This document shows positions 7,777-16,435 of a DNA stretch of 47,192 nt, in pieces. The notes under the pieces were generated by a model that saw nothing but the letters and a program-made list of their open reading frames with translations, was not told the DNA's origin and searched no databases. Where the stretch lies: the NCBI GenBank assembly GCA_900544395.1, contig UQVC01000019.1, positions 1 to 47,192 on the forward strand. The letters are read 5' to 3'. Origin of the DNA: an uncultured Ruminococcus sp. GTDB lineage: Bacteria; Bacillota; Clostridia; Lachnospirales; Lachnospiraceae. The position numbers and the translations under genes were made by a program. Position 1 is the first letter of the stretch; every line of letters starts with the position of its first letter.

Positions 7777-9147
7777 CTATATATCTCGTCTCTGTAGCAA
7801 CACCATCGTCTCCACATGCACCGTCTGACAGAACTGATCCACTGCCACGCTTTTCACAACCTCATACCCTCTCGCCTGTATCATCTCCAAATCCCGTGCC
7901 AGACTAGTCACTTTACAAGAAATATACACGATTTTATCCACTCCATAATCTAAAATCTTCGGCAACGCTTTTGGATGAACCCCGTCTCTTGGAGGATCCA
8001 GCACGATCACATCTGGTTTTTCCTCAATCTCATCCAACACTTTAAATACATCCCCGGCAATAAATTTGCAGTTGGAAAGCCCGTTGTGCGCCGCATTTTC
8101 TTTGGCAGCCTCCACTGCTTCTTCCACGATCTCTACGCCGATCACCTGTTTTGCAACTGGTGCCAGCACCTGTGCGATCGTTCCGGTTCCACTGAACAGG
8201 TCAAACACTGTCATATCCTTGATATCTCCGATATATTCCCGCACTGTACTGTACAGCACTTCTGCTCCTCTGGAATTTGGCTGGAAGAAAGAAAATGGCG
8301 TAATCTTAAATTCCAAATTCAGCAATTTCTCATAGAAATAATCCTGCCCGTAAATAATCCTGGTCTCATCGCTCTGCACCACATCGGAAAGAGAATCATT
8401 CAAAATATGCAGAAATCCCACGATTTTTCCTTCTAGTTCTAACTTTAAAAGCGCTTCTTTTAATGGAGACATATCATGTTCTTCCTGTGTCGTTGTAACC
8501 AGATTTACCAGAATCTCCCCGGTACGATCACCTCTGCGAAGCAACAAATGACGCAGATAACCTGTGTGCTGCATTTTTTTATAATAGCTGACATTACGTT
8601 CTTTGAAATATTCCAGCACACAGGTTAAGATTTTTGTCATATCCTCATGAACCAGCTTACAGTCTGACGCAGTCAGCACATCATATGTGCTTCCCTTTTT
8701 ATGAAGCCCTAGAGTCAAAGGTCCATCCTTACATTCGTCTCCAAATGAGAACTCCATTTTGTTCCGGTATGCAAACTCTTTGGGACTGGCTTTCACACCT
8801 TCAAACAGATATTCTCCGTTCACTGCTTCATCCAGAATGTGTTTCACCTGTTCTGCTTTCATATCCATCTGAGCTTCATAAGACATGGTCTGATACATAC
8901 AGCCTCCACATGCCGGGAAAATACTGCATACTGGTTCTCTTGTCTCCAATGGCGACTTTTCCAGAACCTCCAGCAACCGACCTTCTGCATTTCCACGTTT
9001 AAATTTATTGACACAAAATTTCACTTTCTGTCCCGGTATTCCATTTTTCACAATAACTGATTGATCTTCTTCAGAAACGGCTACGATTCCTTTGTTCGGA
9101 AACTCTACTTTTTCAATTATACCTTCCAATACTTGTCCTTTTTTCAT
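7777..9147 (-). CDS. rlmD: 23S rRNA (uracil-C5)-methyltransferase RlmD/RumA
   Basis: The protein (456 aa) has an N-terminal TRAM-like domain, four cysteines of the Fe-S cluster (PVCSIFPACGGCMYQ with a later Cys at about 163), the SAM-binding DLFSGTGTIAQVLA (about residue 315), LDPPRDG and the catalytic-cysteine region YISCKVTSLARDL. It methylates a uridine of 23S rRNA (U1939 type) with SAM. The usual NPxT after the catalytic Cys is KVT here. The C-terminus has probably been rebuilt by integration of the element: after HVETMVLL only QRRDI remains. Firmicutes often carry several RumA paralogues, so the modified position is uncertain. Confidence 0.9.
   Translation of the reverse strand: MKKGQVLEGIIEKVEFPNKGIVAVSEEDQSVIVKNGIPGQKVKFCVNKFKRGNAEGRLLEVLEKSPLETREPVCSIFPACGGCMYQTMSYEAQMDMKAEQVKHILDEAVNGEYLFEGVKASPKEFAYRNKMEFSFGDECKDGPLTLGLHKKGSTYDVLTASDCKLVHEDMTKILTCVLEYFKERNVSYYKKMQHTGYLRHLLLRRGDRTGEILVNLVTTTQEEHDMSPLKEALLKLELEGKIVGFLHILNDSLSDVVQSDETRIIYGQDYFYEKLLNLEFKITPFSFFQPNSRGAEVLYSTVREYIGDIKDMTVFDLFSGTGTIAQVLAPVAKQVIGVEIVEEAVEAAKENAAHNGLSNCKFIAGDVFKVLDEIEEKPDVIVLDPPRDGVHPKALPKILDYGVDKIVYISCKVTSLARDLEMIQARGYEVVKSVAVDQFCQTVHVETMVLLQRRDI
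7780..7820. other. Putative attachment site of the element in the 3' end of rlmD
   Basis: The last codons of rlmD include the conserved HVET-M-VLL block (HVE codons 7810-7818, CATGTGGAG). The residues after it (LLQRRDI) are not typical of the family and the sequence then becomes AT-rich element DNA. Elements that use rumA/rlmD as target are known to recombine at this HVE region. The exact core cannot be set without the other end of the element or an empty site. Confidence 0.4.
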
Positions 9148-9204
9148 ATTTTCCTCTATCCTTATCTTTTCTTATCTTCTTCCTTTTCCTGCGAATACTT
9201 CCTG

Positions 9205-9250
9205 ACGAAAAAAGAGACAGGGTGCAGTGTATTCCGACCACATCCTGTCT
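9205..9250 (-). terminator. Rho-independent terminator after the small acidic membrane protein gene
   Basis: A ten-base stem (AGACAGGGTG at 9215-9224 with CATCCTGTCT at 9241-9250, one G-T pair) is followed on the minus strand by CTCTTTTTTCG. It ends the 9272-9511 transcript just before rlmD starts. Confidence 0.7.
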
Positions 9251-9271
9251 TCTATTCTCTTTTCGTTCTGA

Positions 9272-9511
9272 TTAAACCTGATCTTCCTCACTGAAATAAT
9301 CATCGAAATCATCATCAAAATCTTCTTCGAAATCTTCCAGATAATCCGGTGTAAAGAAACAATATACTGCGTATGCGATCGCTGCAACTGCTGCAACAGC
9401 ACCTAAAATCGCCAATACCCAGAGGACTGTCTTTTTCACTTTCTCGTCATCTTTCTTTTTCAGCAATTCATTTAATTTTGACTCCGCGATCAGTTCTTCA
9501 ATTTTACTCAT
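9272..9511 (-). CDS. Small single-pass membrane protein with acidic tail
   Basis: The start at 9511 (MSKIEELIAESKL) is preferred over 9532 since AAAGGA precedes it. About 79 residues: a charged helical N-terminus, one transmembrane segment (VLWVLAILGAVAAVAAIAYAV, about residues 28-49) and a very acidic C-terminus (DFEEDFDDDFDDYF). It resembles small DUF4366-like Lachnospiraceae proteins but the family call is weak. Function unknown; it has its own terminator. Confidence 0.65.
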   Translation of the reverse strand: MSKIEELIAESKLNELLKKKDDEKVKKTVLWVLAILGAVAAVAAIAYAVYCFFTPDYLEDFEEDFDDDFDDYFSEEDQV

Positions 9512-9615
9512 ATATTCACGTCCTTTCTCCATGCCGCCGTACAGGTTTATTTTTCATTATTATAACACTATCATTTTCAGATTACTACTGATTTATGCCA
9601 AAATTCACATAATTT

Positions 9616-11850
9616 CTATATTTTTACCAGACGTGCAAACCCGGCAAACATCTTCTTCACTCCAGCTGTATCAAACTCTACTGTCACCTCAAAATCTCGT
9701 CCGCCTTCTGTGATCTGTGTTACCATTCCTTCTCCAAATTTCATATGCCGTACACGGTCTCCCACTCCATAATCCAGGCCTTTACTCTTATTAACTGCAA
9801 ACTGCTTTGGCGCAGCTGTAGAAAATGCTTTTGTCTTAAATGCCTGTTTTGCCTGGGCATAAGCCATCTGTTTTGGGATCTCCTGCCGTTCCTCAAACAT
9901 CCTGGAAGAACGATTGCCGTTCTCCAGAAGTTCCAGCGGAATTTCTTTCATAAATCGTGACACTTTGTTATACTGCGTCTCTCCACGTACCATCCGCCGC
10001 ATAGCGCTGGTCATGGTCAGCTTTTGTTCTGCACGTGTAATTCCCACATAGCAGAGGCGGCGTTCTTCTTCCATATCCTCGATATCATCGGAAGTCACCG
10101 TCATATAGCTTGGAAACAAGCCATCTTCCATTCCCGCAAGATATACATGTGAAAACTCCAATCCCTTGGCACTGTGCAATGTCATCAAAATCACATAATC
10201 CTGTTCTTCATCCAGACTGTCAATATCCGCCACTAACGCAACTTCTTCCAAAAATCCGCTGAGCGTCGGCTTTTCACCCCGATCCAGACAAGTCTCCTCA
10301 TACGCTGCCACTTTGCTTCGAAGCTCATCAATATTCTCAATCCTTGCCTCTGCCTCTTCTTTTCCTTCTGCTTCCAGGCTCTCTATGTATCCAGTCTTAT
10401 CGATCACTTCCTGCAAAAGATCTGACAGACTTACATTCTTTGCCACACCTTTGAAATACTCGATCAAGGCGACAAATCCTTCTAGCTTTGCAGCGCCTCG
10501 CGCTACACCCGGTATCAGATCCAGCCCCTGCAGCGCATCATAAAAACCAATCTCTCTGGCTGCCGCTGATTCCTGGATCCGATTGATCGTTGTCAGTCCA
10601 ATTCCTCGTTTCGGCACATTGATGATCCTTCTGACTGCCAGATCATCCTTTCCGTTATCAATGGTTTTCAGATATGCAAGCACATCTTTGATTTCTCTTC
10701 TCGCATAGAAATTGACACCGCCCACGATCTTATACGGGATATTCTGCGCTACAAATTGCTCCTCAAACAAACGGGACTGGGCATTCGTCCGATATAAAAT
10801 TGCATGATCATGATAAGAGGCTCCGTTTTTGATTTCTTTTTGGATATCATCAGCAATATACTCTGCCTCATCGTATCCCGTATCAAACTGGCAAAATTTT
10901 ATCTTTTCTCCTTCTCCGTTTTCCGTCCAGAGCCGTTTTTCTTTTCTGCCCACATTATTGCTGATCACTGCATTTGCCGCATCCAGAATATTACCTGTAG
11001 AACGATAATTCTGTTCCAGTTTGATTACTGTCGCATCTGGAAATTCCTGTTCAAAATTCAAAATATTTTTAATATTCGCTCCCCGGAACTTATAAATAGA
11101 CTGATCATCATCACCAACCACACACAGATTTCTGTATTTTCCCGCCAAAAGGCTCACAAGCTGAAACTGTACGGTATTCGTATCCTGATACTCATCTACC
11201 ATAATATATCGAAAACGTTCCTGATAATTCTCCAGCACATCCGGCTGTGTCTGAAACAACTGAACCGTCTTCACCAAAAGATCATCAAAATCCAGCGCAT
11301 TATTCGCATGCATCTGCTTTTCATACTCCAGATACACTTTTGCGATCTTCTCTTTTCCAAAATCCCCCTGTGCATTTAATGCATACTCCTGTGCGGAAAT
11401 CATCTCATTTTTAGCCGCCGAAATTGCGGATAGAAGATTTCTTTCCTTATAAACTTTCGTATCGATCTGCACCAGCTTACACACATCTTTCATCAAGGTC
11501 TTTTGATCATCGGTATCATAAATCGTAAAATTCGTATCATATCCAAGCCTGTCAATATGCCGCCTCAATATCCGTACACAGGTGGAGTGAAAGGTACTCA
11601 CCCAGATACTCTCAGAGCCAAATCCTACCAGATTGTCGACACGCTCTCTCATCTCTCCGGCTGCTTTATTCGTAAATGTAATGGCCAGGATGTTCCACGG
11701 ATTTACTCCTTTTTCCTCGATTAGGTAGGCAATCCGGTGAGTGAGCACTCTCGTCTTTCCAGATCCTGCCCCGGCTAAAATCAAAAGTGGTCCACTGGTA
11801 CAATAAACGGCCTCTCTTTGCTGTTCATTCAATGTATCATAAATGCTCAT
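9616..11850 (-). CDS. pcrA: ATP-dependent DNA helicase PcrA/UvrD
   Basis: A 744-residue superfamily 1 helicase of normal length. It shows motif I (LAGAGSGKTRVLTHRI, about residues 26-41), motif II (MVDEYQDTN), motif III (GDDDQSIYKFRGA), motif IV (EQNYRST), motif V (LMTLHSAKGLEF) and motif VI (RRLCYVGITRA). It unwinds DNA 3' to 5' in nucleotide-excision and replication repair and in displacing RecA; Firmicute PcrA is also needed for rolling-circle plasmids. The C-terminal GDRVRHMKFGEGMVT is the PcrA RNA-polymerase-interacting Tudor-like segment. The start follows AAAGGAGATCAGTT. Confidence 0.97.
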   Translation of the reverse strand: MSIYDTLNEQQREAVYCTSGPLLILAGAGSGKTRVLTHRIAYLIEEKGVNPWNILAITFTNKAAGEMRERVDNLVGFGSESIWVSTFHSTCVRILRRHIDRLGYDTNFTIYDTDDQKTLMKDVCKLVQIDTKVYKERNLLSAISAAKNEMISAQEYALNAQGDFGKEKIAKVYLEYEKQMHANNALDFDDLLVKTVQLFQTQPDVLENYQERFRYIMVDEYQDTNTVQFQLVSLLAGKYRNLCVVGDDDQSIYKFRGANIKNILNFEQEFPDATVIKLEQNYRSTGNILDAANAVISNNVGRKEKRLWTENGEGEKIKFCQFDTGYDEAEYIADDIQKEIKNGASYHDHAILYRTNAQSRLFEEQFVAQNIPYKIVGGVNFYARREIKDVLAYLKTIDNGKDDLAVRRIINVPKRGIGLTTINRIQESAAAREIGFYDALQGLDLIPGVARGAAKLEGFVALIEYFKGVAKNVSLSDLLQEVIDKTGYIESLEAEGKEEAEARIENIDELRSKVAAYEETCLDRGEKPTLSGFLEEVALVADIDSLDEEQDYVILMTLHSAKGLEFSHVYLAGMEDGLFPSYMTVTSDDIEDMEEERRLCYVGITRAEQKLTMTSAMRRMVRGETQYNKVSRFMKEIPLELLENGNRSSRMFEERQEIPKQMAYAQAKQAFKTKAFSTAAPKQFAVNKSKGLDYGVGDRVRHMKFGEGMVTQITEGGRDFEVTVEFDTAGVKKMFAGFARLVKI

Positions 11851-11939
11851 AACTGATCTCCTTTAATTGTCATGCCTCTATTATCGAACATAGTTTCGCT
11901 CAAGTCAACCTAATTATACCCTCCTGTAAATTTTTCTTC

Positions 11940-12287
11940 TCACTTCATAGCATTTCTGATCTTCTCTGGAATCATGACCACTTCTGCTTGAATCGCTTTC
12001 TCCCGATACTGAGAATCAATACACTCCTCCCAATATTCCAAATGCTTAATATCGATATAATTGTCTGATTCGTATACCTCTGTTCCACCTTCCCCCTGCA
12101 CAGAATACCAATACAAAAATTCTGCCCCATTACTTACTTCCCTATGAATCGATTCCACAAACATCTTTTCACCTTCTAATGTAAGCAGTGTATCTTCCAT
12201 ATGGTCATTCAAAAAAGCCATCCATTCATCTACTTTTCTGGTTTTTCCTTCTTTCACCTTAAAACGGCTGAGTTCCACTTTCAACAT
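11940..12287 (-). CDS. DUF6176 family protein
   Basis: The start at 12287 follows AGGAGGTTTTCAT; an upstream in-frame ATG at 12317 lacks a site. The 115-residue product is soluble, begins MLKVELSRFKVKEG and contains LYWYSVQGEGG and IDIKHLEYWEECID, the conserved blocks of DUF6176, a dimeric alpha/beta-barrel-like family with no known role. No operon partner is obvious. Confidence 0.7.
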   Translation of the reverse strand: MLKVELSRFKVKEGKTRKVDEWMAFLNDHMEDTLLTLEGEKMFVESIHREVSNGAEFLYWYSVQGEGGTEVYESDNYIDIKHLEYWEECIDSQYREKAIQAEVVMIPEKIRNAMK

Positions 12288-12371
12288 ATGAAAACCTCCT
12301 GACATCTGATTTTTCATATTTGTAGTGTAACACAGCCGTCTTTTTTCTGTCTATTTATTTCATCTCACGGA

Positions 12372-12758
12372 TTAGTGTCCGCCGCATCCATGCTTGTCTT
12401 CACCGCAGGTATGACCGCCTTCATGATGATGACTGCACATGGTATCTGGATTGAATACCAGATTTCCTTTCAGCAATGCTTCTACATTTGCATCTGCTTC
12501 TCCGGAAACACCTGGGTACAGTGTGATTCCGATCTCTGCCAGCGCATTTCTTGCGCCTGCTCCGATTCCTCCACAGATCAAAGTATCGACTCCATGATCT
12601 TTTAAAAATCCAGCCAGTGCACCATGTCCGCTTCCGATGGCACTCACCACTTCTGAAGATTTGATCTCTTCTCCTTCGGTTTCATAAATCTTAAAATTCT
12701 CACAATGTCCAAAATGCTGGAATACTTGTCCATTTTCATAAGTTACTGCAATTTTCAT
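12372..12758 (-). CDS. NifB/NifX-type dinitrogenase iron-molybdenum cofactor biosynthesis domain protein
   Basis: The start at 12758 (MKIAVTYENGQVFQHFGHC) has GGGAGG upstream; the frame opens at 12791. The 128-residue protein is a single NifX/NafY-like cofactor-binding domain (HFGHCENFKIYE, DTLICGGIGAGARNAL) with a Cys/His-rich tail (CSHHHEGGHTCGEDKHGC) that should bind metal. In non-diazotrophs such proteins are thought to carry Fe-S or molybdenum-containing clusters. The window also holds molybdenum uptake and a molybdenum hydroxylase but nothing links them directly. Confidence 0.85.
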   Translation of the reverse strand: MKIAVTYENGQVFQHFGHCENFKIYETEGEEIKSSEVVSAIGSGHGALAGFLKDHGVDTLICGGIGAGARNALAEIGITLYPGVSGEADANVEALLKGNLVFNPDTMCSHHHEGGHTCGEDKHGCGGH

Positions 12759-12821
12759 CTCGAAATGCCTCCCGTTTTTTCTGTACGTCAATTATGACCA
12801 TATGTCAATAATAATTCGTGC

Positions 12822-12851
12822 TTGACTATCTGGTTTTCATTACTATATAAT
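12822..12851 (+). promoter_or_regulatory. Sigma-A type promoter of the DUF1836 gene
   Basis: TTGACT (12822-12827) and TATAAT (12846-12851) are separated by 18 bases, with GAGGTGA and the ATG at 12872 just downstream. Confidence 0.6.
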
Positions 12852-12871
12852 AAATACATCGAGGTGATATT

Positions 12872-13486
12872 ATGACAATTGATACAAACAATATTTTAAA
12901 CAGCATATTGGAAAGTTTATCCCGGATCGACTATATTCATCCGGAAGATATTCCCAATATTGACTTATATATGGATCAGGTGACTACTTTTATGGATACG
13001 CAGCTTGCTTCCACCAAACGGTATGAGGATGATAAGATCCTGACAAAGACCATGATCAATAATTATGCAAAAAATAATCTGCTTCCGCCGCCTGTCAAAA
13101 AGAAATATTCCAAAGATCATCTGCTTCTTTTGATCTTTATTTACTATTTTAAAAGTATTCTCTCTATTAAAGACATCGAGACACTGTTAAAACCTATAAC
13201 AGATTCCTGCTTTGGTCAGGATGCAGATTCGGACGCTTCCAGTCTGACAGATATTTACCGGCAGATCTGCACCATGTGCAAAGATCAGATTGAACCACTA
13301 AAAGAAGGAATTGCTTCTTCCTGGGAGACTGCCGAAAAAGTATTTGCAGAATCTCCCGAAAAGAATCCGGACTCTTTCCAGCTGCTGGCATTTATCTGCA
13401 GTCTGAGCTTTGATGTTTATGTCAAAAAAATGATGATTGAAAAGCTGATCGATACTTTTTCCGATCAATCCCCTTCTCACACATAA
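12872..13486 (+). CDS. DUF1836 domain protein
   Basis: The 204-residue protein has the DUF1836 pattern: an N-terminal part with DKILTKTMINNYAKN and LLPPPVKKKYSKDHLLLLI, which resembles a MerR-like winged helix, followed by a helical C-terminal half. Such proteins are frequent in Lachnospiraceae and are presumed DNA-binding, but no target is known. It has its own promoter and is followed by a strong terminator shared with the convergent yerC gene. Confidence 0.8.
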   Translation: MTIDTNNILNSILESLSRIDYIHPEDIPNIDLYMDQVTTFMDTQLASTKRYEDDKILTKTMINNYAKNNLLPPPVKKKYSKDHLLLLIFIYYFKSILSIKDIETLLKPITDSCFGQDADSDASSLTDIYRQICTMCKDQIEPLKEGIASSWETAEKVFAESPEKNPDSFQLLAFICSLSFDVYVKKMMIEKLIDTFSDQSPSHT

Positions 13487-13518
13487 AAATACCCGGCAGA
13501 AATCTGCCGGGTATTTTT
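13485..13518. terminator. Bidirectional terminator between DUF1836 gene and yerC
   Basis: A near-perfect 16-base stem (AAAAATACCCGGCAGA with its complement from 13503) with T-runs on both strands lies between two convergent genes. Confidence 0.85.
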
Positions 13519-13532
13519 ATGTTCACCATGTT

Positions 13533-13820
13533 TTATTTTTCCATCCGTTCAAACACCATGTCGTACCCGTCATTTCCATAATTTAAAGAACGATTGACAC
13601 GACTAATCGTTGCTGTGGATGCACCTGTCTTTTCTGCAATTTCCAAATAGGTCTTCTGTTCTCTCAGCATCTTGGCTACTTCAAACCGCTGAGAAAGTGA
13701 CAGCAATTCATTGATCGTACAAATATCTTCAAAGAATGTATAACACTCCTCTTTGTCTTTCAGACTCAAGATTGCATCAAACAGGTAGTCTACTGCCTCT
13801 GTTCTGATTTTTTTACTCAT
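13533..13820 (-). CDS. yerC: YerC/YecD family TrpR-related regulator
   Basis: A 95-residue TrpR-superfamily protein with the typical block TINELLSLSQRFEVAKMLREQKTY and the recognition helix TGASTATISRVNRSL. Function is unassigned in Firmicutes; it has the fold of TrpR but no known ligand. Monocistronic, with GAGAGGT-like ribosome-binding site upstream. Confidence 0.9.
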   Translation of the reverse strand: MSKKIRTEAVDYLFDAILSLKDKEECYTFFEDICTINELLSLSQRFEVAKMLREQKTYLEIAEKTGASTATISRVNRSLNYGNDGYDMVFERMEK

Positions 13821-13941
13821 CTCTTACCTCTCCTTTATCAGTCAGGTCCTACTTTCTCATTTTAACACACTAAATTTTTAAAGTCTACTTTTTTATAGAG
13901 ATTTTAGAGATTCAGACAATTCCTATCTTTTAGAAGAAATA

Positions 13942-14670
13942 TTATGATTCTTTATAATTATTCAAAAATCCTTTTAATTTATTAAATTCTGTGGATACAA
14001 CCAGTTCCTCCGGAAACTTGCAATATTCCAGAACTTCTTTTACATACTCAAAATTTCCGGCATCTACGTCAATATGAGCATCACTTCCGGTTGTTACAGA
14101 CACTTCATATTGTTTGCATAATTCTAACATTTGCAGTACATTCTCTCTTGTATTTTTTCGAAATCCTCCCGGCCGTAACGAACTATTATTAATCTCCAAC
14201 AATGTTTTTGTCTCTTTTGCCGTCCTCACCAGGACTTCATAATCAATTGGAAATCTTCCGTCATCCGGATGTCCGATAATATCCACATAAGGCTTTTTCA
14301 TCACCTCCACATAGGCATTGGTATTTTCTTTCACGGAATGTCCAAATCCATAACATGGAGAATGGATGGATGCGATCACAAGATCCAGATTTTTACAGAT
14401 TGCTTCTGAAAGATCCAACTCGCCCTCCGGATTCATAATGTTCAATTCTGACCCAAGAAGCAGTTTCACACCGTACATTTCACGTGGGATCACACTGAGA
14501 TTCCGGAAATAAATTTCCTGACAGGATCCCGGCATTTCCGGCGCATGTTCTGTCAAAGATAACACTTCCAATCCATTTTGGGATGCTGCATATGCCATCT
14601 CCCGAAGTGTACTGTATGCATGTCCGCTCGCAATGGTATGAGCATGTGTATCTGCGATCAATCTCATCAT
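13942..14670 (-). CDS. PHP-domain phosphoesterase (YcdX-like)
   Basis: The 242-residue protein has the PHP metal motifs: DTHAHT near the N-terminus, SLTEHAPEMPG, ELNI, ASIHSP, IGHPDDG and the C-terminal GSDAH. These residues form the trinuclear metal site of YcdX-like phosphatases rather than the larger HisK or polymerase forms. The substrate is unknown. The start follows GAGGAGTAGAAAA; a second ATG one codon on is equally possible. Confidence 0.85.
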   Translation of the reverse strand: MMRLIADTHAHTIASGHAYSTLREMAYAASQNGLEVLSLTEHAPEMPGSCQEIYFRNLSVIPREMYGVKLLLGSELNIMNPEGELDLSEAICKNLDLVIASIHSPCYGFGHSVKENTNAYVEVMKKPYVDIIGHPDDGRFPIDYEVLVRTAKETKTLLEINNSSLRPGGFRKNTRENVLQMLELCKQYEVSVTTGSDAHIDVDAGNFEYVKEVLEYCKFPEELVVSTEFNKLKGFLNNYKES

Positions 14671-14765
14671 TTTTCTACTCCTCTTTTCATTTTTTATTCA
14701 GTATACCACATTTTCCGATGAATACAATTCTCCTCTGAGGAAACACTAACTTTGAGGTGATAATT

Positions 14766-14957
14766 TTGAAACAGAAAAAACAAAACGAAATTCTCAAAAA
14801 CCAGGAACTGATCGACCACTATGATTATCTGAAAAATGCGGCGTCTTCTACAGACTGTACAGGATTGATCCCTGCTCTTCCCACGTCTGAAGAAGAACTG
14901 GAATCCTATCAGGAGCTCTATCAGTATCAGACGCCTCTTGTGAAACCAAAATCATAA
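14766..14957 (+). CDS. Small hypothetical protein (63 aa), probably TTG start
   Basis: GAGGTGATAATT directly precedes a TTG at 14766, which is preferred to the GTG at 14757 that lies inside the ribosome-binding site. The product (starts MKQKKQNEILKN) is charged, with an acidic middle (SEEELESYQELYQYQ). No domain is recognised. Confidence 0.5.
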   Translation: MKQKKQNEILKNQELIDHYDYLKNAASSTDCTGLIPALPTSEEELESYQELYQYQTPLVKPKS

Positions 14958-14997
14958 ACAGACTGACATCCAATCCACGAGAATTTGACAAAAACCG

Positions 14998-15026
14998 TTG
15001 TTCTTCGTCAAACAAAATGTTATAAT
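14998..15026 (+). promoter_or_regulatory. Promoter upstream of the zinc-ribbon repeat protein
   Basis: TTGTTC (14998-15003), 17 bases, TATAAT (15021-15026). The inverted pair TTTGAC (14984-14989) and GTCAAA (15007-15012) flanks the -35 box and may be an operator. Confidence 0.45.
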
Positions 15027-15081
15027 ATTTTTATTCTATGTAAAACGTCACAATCAGTGATACAAAGGAGAGATATAAATA

Positions 15082-16323
15082 ATGAAATGTCCAAAATGTG
15101 GAAAGGATGTCATTTTACAAAAAAAACAAGTAGGGGTTGATGAAAATGGCAATCCAATTTTAAATGAATACGCAATCTGCAAAGATTGTAAAAAGCAGTG
15201 GAACCTTGACAAACAGCGTGCAAAAAAAGCAGTCAAAAAATCCGACTCGGCTGCAGAAGCGACTACTTCTTCCAAACAGCCGGAGCCAGAAGTTTCCGAC
15301 AAGAAAGAAACCGTGTCTGCTCCAAAACAGATGCGTCAGACTTCTGAACCGACAGAACGTCCCAAAAAGAAACGTCCTGTCTCTGAACACAGTGAAGAAC
15401 GCCCTGTGAAAAAGCAGTCTTCTGCCGAACACCCAGGCGATGCTCCGCGCAAAAAGCGTCCGGCTTCCGAACAGGAGCAGGAGATGCCTCGCAAAAAACG
15501 TCCTGCCTCTGAACAGGAAAAAGAGGCTCCTCGCAAAAGACGCCCTGTTTCCGAATCTGATTCTGAAGCACCAAGGAAAAAACGTCCAGCTTCCGAACAT
15601 CCAGACAGACCAAAAAAGAAAGCCCATGCGGAAACAAATGATGTAGATACACAGACAAAAGTGATTTCTCTTCCAGATGATATCGATTCTGAAGAGGAAC
15701 CGCGCTATGCCAATATCCCTTCTGAAAAAGTACGTGCAAAAAGGGAGCGTGCAGTGAAGCAAAGCTATGAAGATATGCTGGCTTCTGATCCAGACAGAAA
15801 GTCCGTACACAAACGGAAAGCCTCACCCAAACCGGTGGAAGAGTCCGAAGATTTCGATGAAGAAGATGATTACGATTACGATGAGGAATTCGTTACACCG
15901 AAATTCCGTATTCTTCGTGTCATTTTTGGAATTCTTTCCATTCTGGCATTTGGTTTCTTTACATACAAGGGTGTGATCAGCGGGCTGGATAGTATTACAT
16001 CCGGAAGTAATTCCAATATCGGCACTTTTTACGTGATCATGGCACTTTGTATGCTGATTTCCGGTCTGCTGCTTCTGATCCTTCAAAAACGAAATACTAT
16101 CGTTGCATTCCTGCTTCCGATGTTCTTCTATCTCGGATGCGGTGTTGTCGCCTTCTTAAAACGTGGAGATGATAAGCTTCTTCTGTTCAGTGCGATCGCA
16201 TGTGCAGTACTTGCTGTTATCTTCCTGATCCTGACCATTCTTTCCAGACGGGATTCTGACGAAGAAGACGAAGAATTTGACGATTACGATGATCCATTTG
16301 AAGAGGATCACGACAATTACTAA
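15082..16323 (+). CDS. Zinc-ribbon, basic repeat and four-helix membrane protein
   Basis: The 413-residue protein begins with a zinc ribbon (CPKCGKD and CKDCKKQW, about residues 3-37). It is followed by a long disordered segment with nine-residue repeats of the type RKKRPASEQ (about residues 92-180), a variable basic/acidic stretch ending in DFDEEDDYDYDEE, and four transmembrane helices (about 275-300, 315-335, 343-362, 367-392). A very acidic C-terminus closes it (DEEDEEFDDYDDPFEED). The ribosome-binding site is AAAGGAGAG. Similar architectures occur in Lachnospiraceae without known function. The GC-rich repeat gives long false frames on the other strand. Its own promoter and terminator mark it as a single-gene unit. 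Confidence 0.75.
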   Translation: MKCPKCGKDVILQKKQVGVDENGNPILNEYAICKDCKKQWNLDKQRAKKAVKKSDSAAEATTSSKQPEPEVSDKKETVSAPKQMRQTSEPTERPKKKRPVSEHSEERPVKKQSSAEHPGDAPRKKRPASEQEQEMPRKKRPASEQEKEAPRKRRPVSESDSEAPRKKRPASEHPDRPKKKAHAETNDVDTQTKVISLPDDIDSEEEPRYANIPSEKVRAKRERAVKQSYEDMLASDPDRKSVHKRKASPKPVEESEDFDEEDDYDYDEEFVTPKFRILRVIFGILSILAFGFFTYKGVISGLDSITSGSNSNIGTFYVIMALCMLISGLLLLILQKRNTIVAFLLPMFFYLGCGVVAFLKRGDDKLLLFSAIACAVLAVIFLILTILSRRDSDEEDEEFDDYDDPFEEDHDNY

Positions 16324-16342
16324 ACTGAAAACTATCAATTTA

Positions 16343-16375
16343 TGCCGGTCTGTTTTGAAATAGACCGGCATTTTC
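16343..16375 (+). terminator. Terminator of the zinc-ribbon membrane protein gene
   Basis: TGCCGGTCT and AGACCGGCA pair perfectly around a ten-base loop and are followed by TTTTC. Confidence 0.75.
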
Positions 16376-16435
16376 ACATTCCTTTTCTCTGCGCATATAC
16401 TTTTAGTAAACTATTTTTAAACGTATGGAGTGCTT

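Larger units (their letters stand above)
1..7800. mobile_element. End of an integrative/conjugative element (partial, continues left)
   Basis: The run ParA, ParB, RepA_N-type initiator, RadC-like protein, DUF6075 and DUF3970-like small proteins and a Cna-B surface protein, all on the minus strand, is the usual cargo and maintenance block of Tn1549-like or related integrative elements of gut Firmicutes. It stops against the 3' end of rlmD/rumA, a documented integration target for streptococcal and clostridial elements. The left limit, the relaxase, the T4SS genes and the integrase are not in the window, so the element could also be a degenerate or plasmid-derived island. The right limit near 7,780-7,820 is inferred from the loss of homology expected after the conserved HVET motif of RlmD; no second att copy can be checked here. 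Confidence 0.6.

Noticed and set aside
15160..15826. Minus-strand open frames opposite the RKKRPASE repeats
   Set aside because: Products of the repeat on the other strand (Cys/Arg/Phe-rich), with no start signals.
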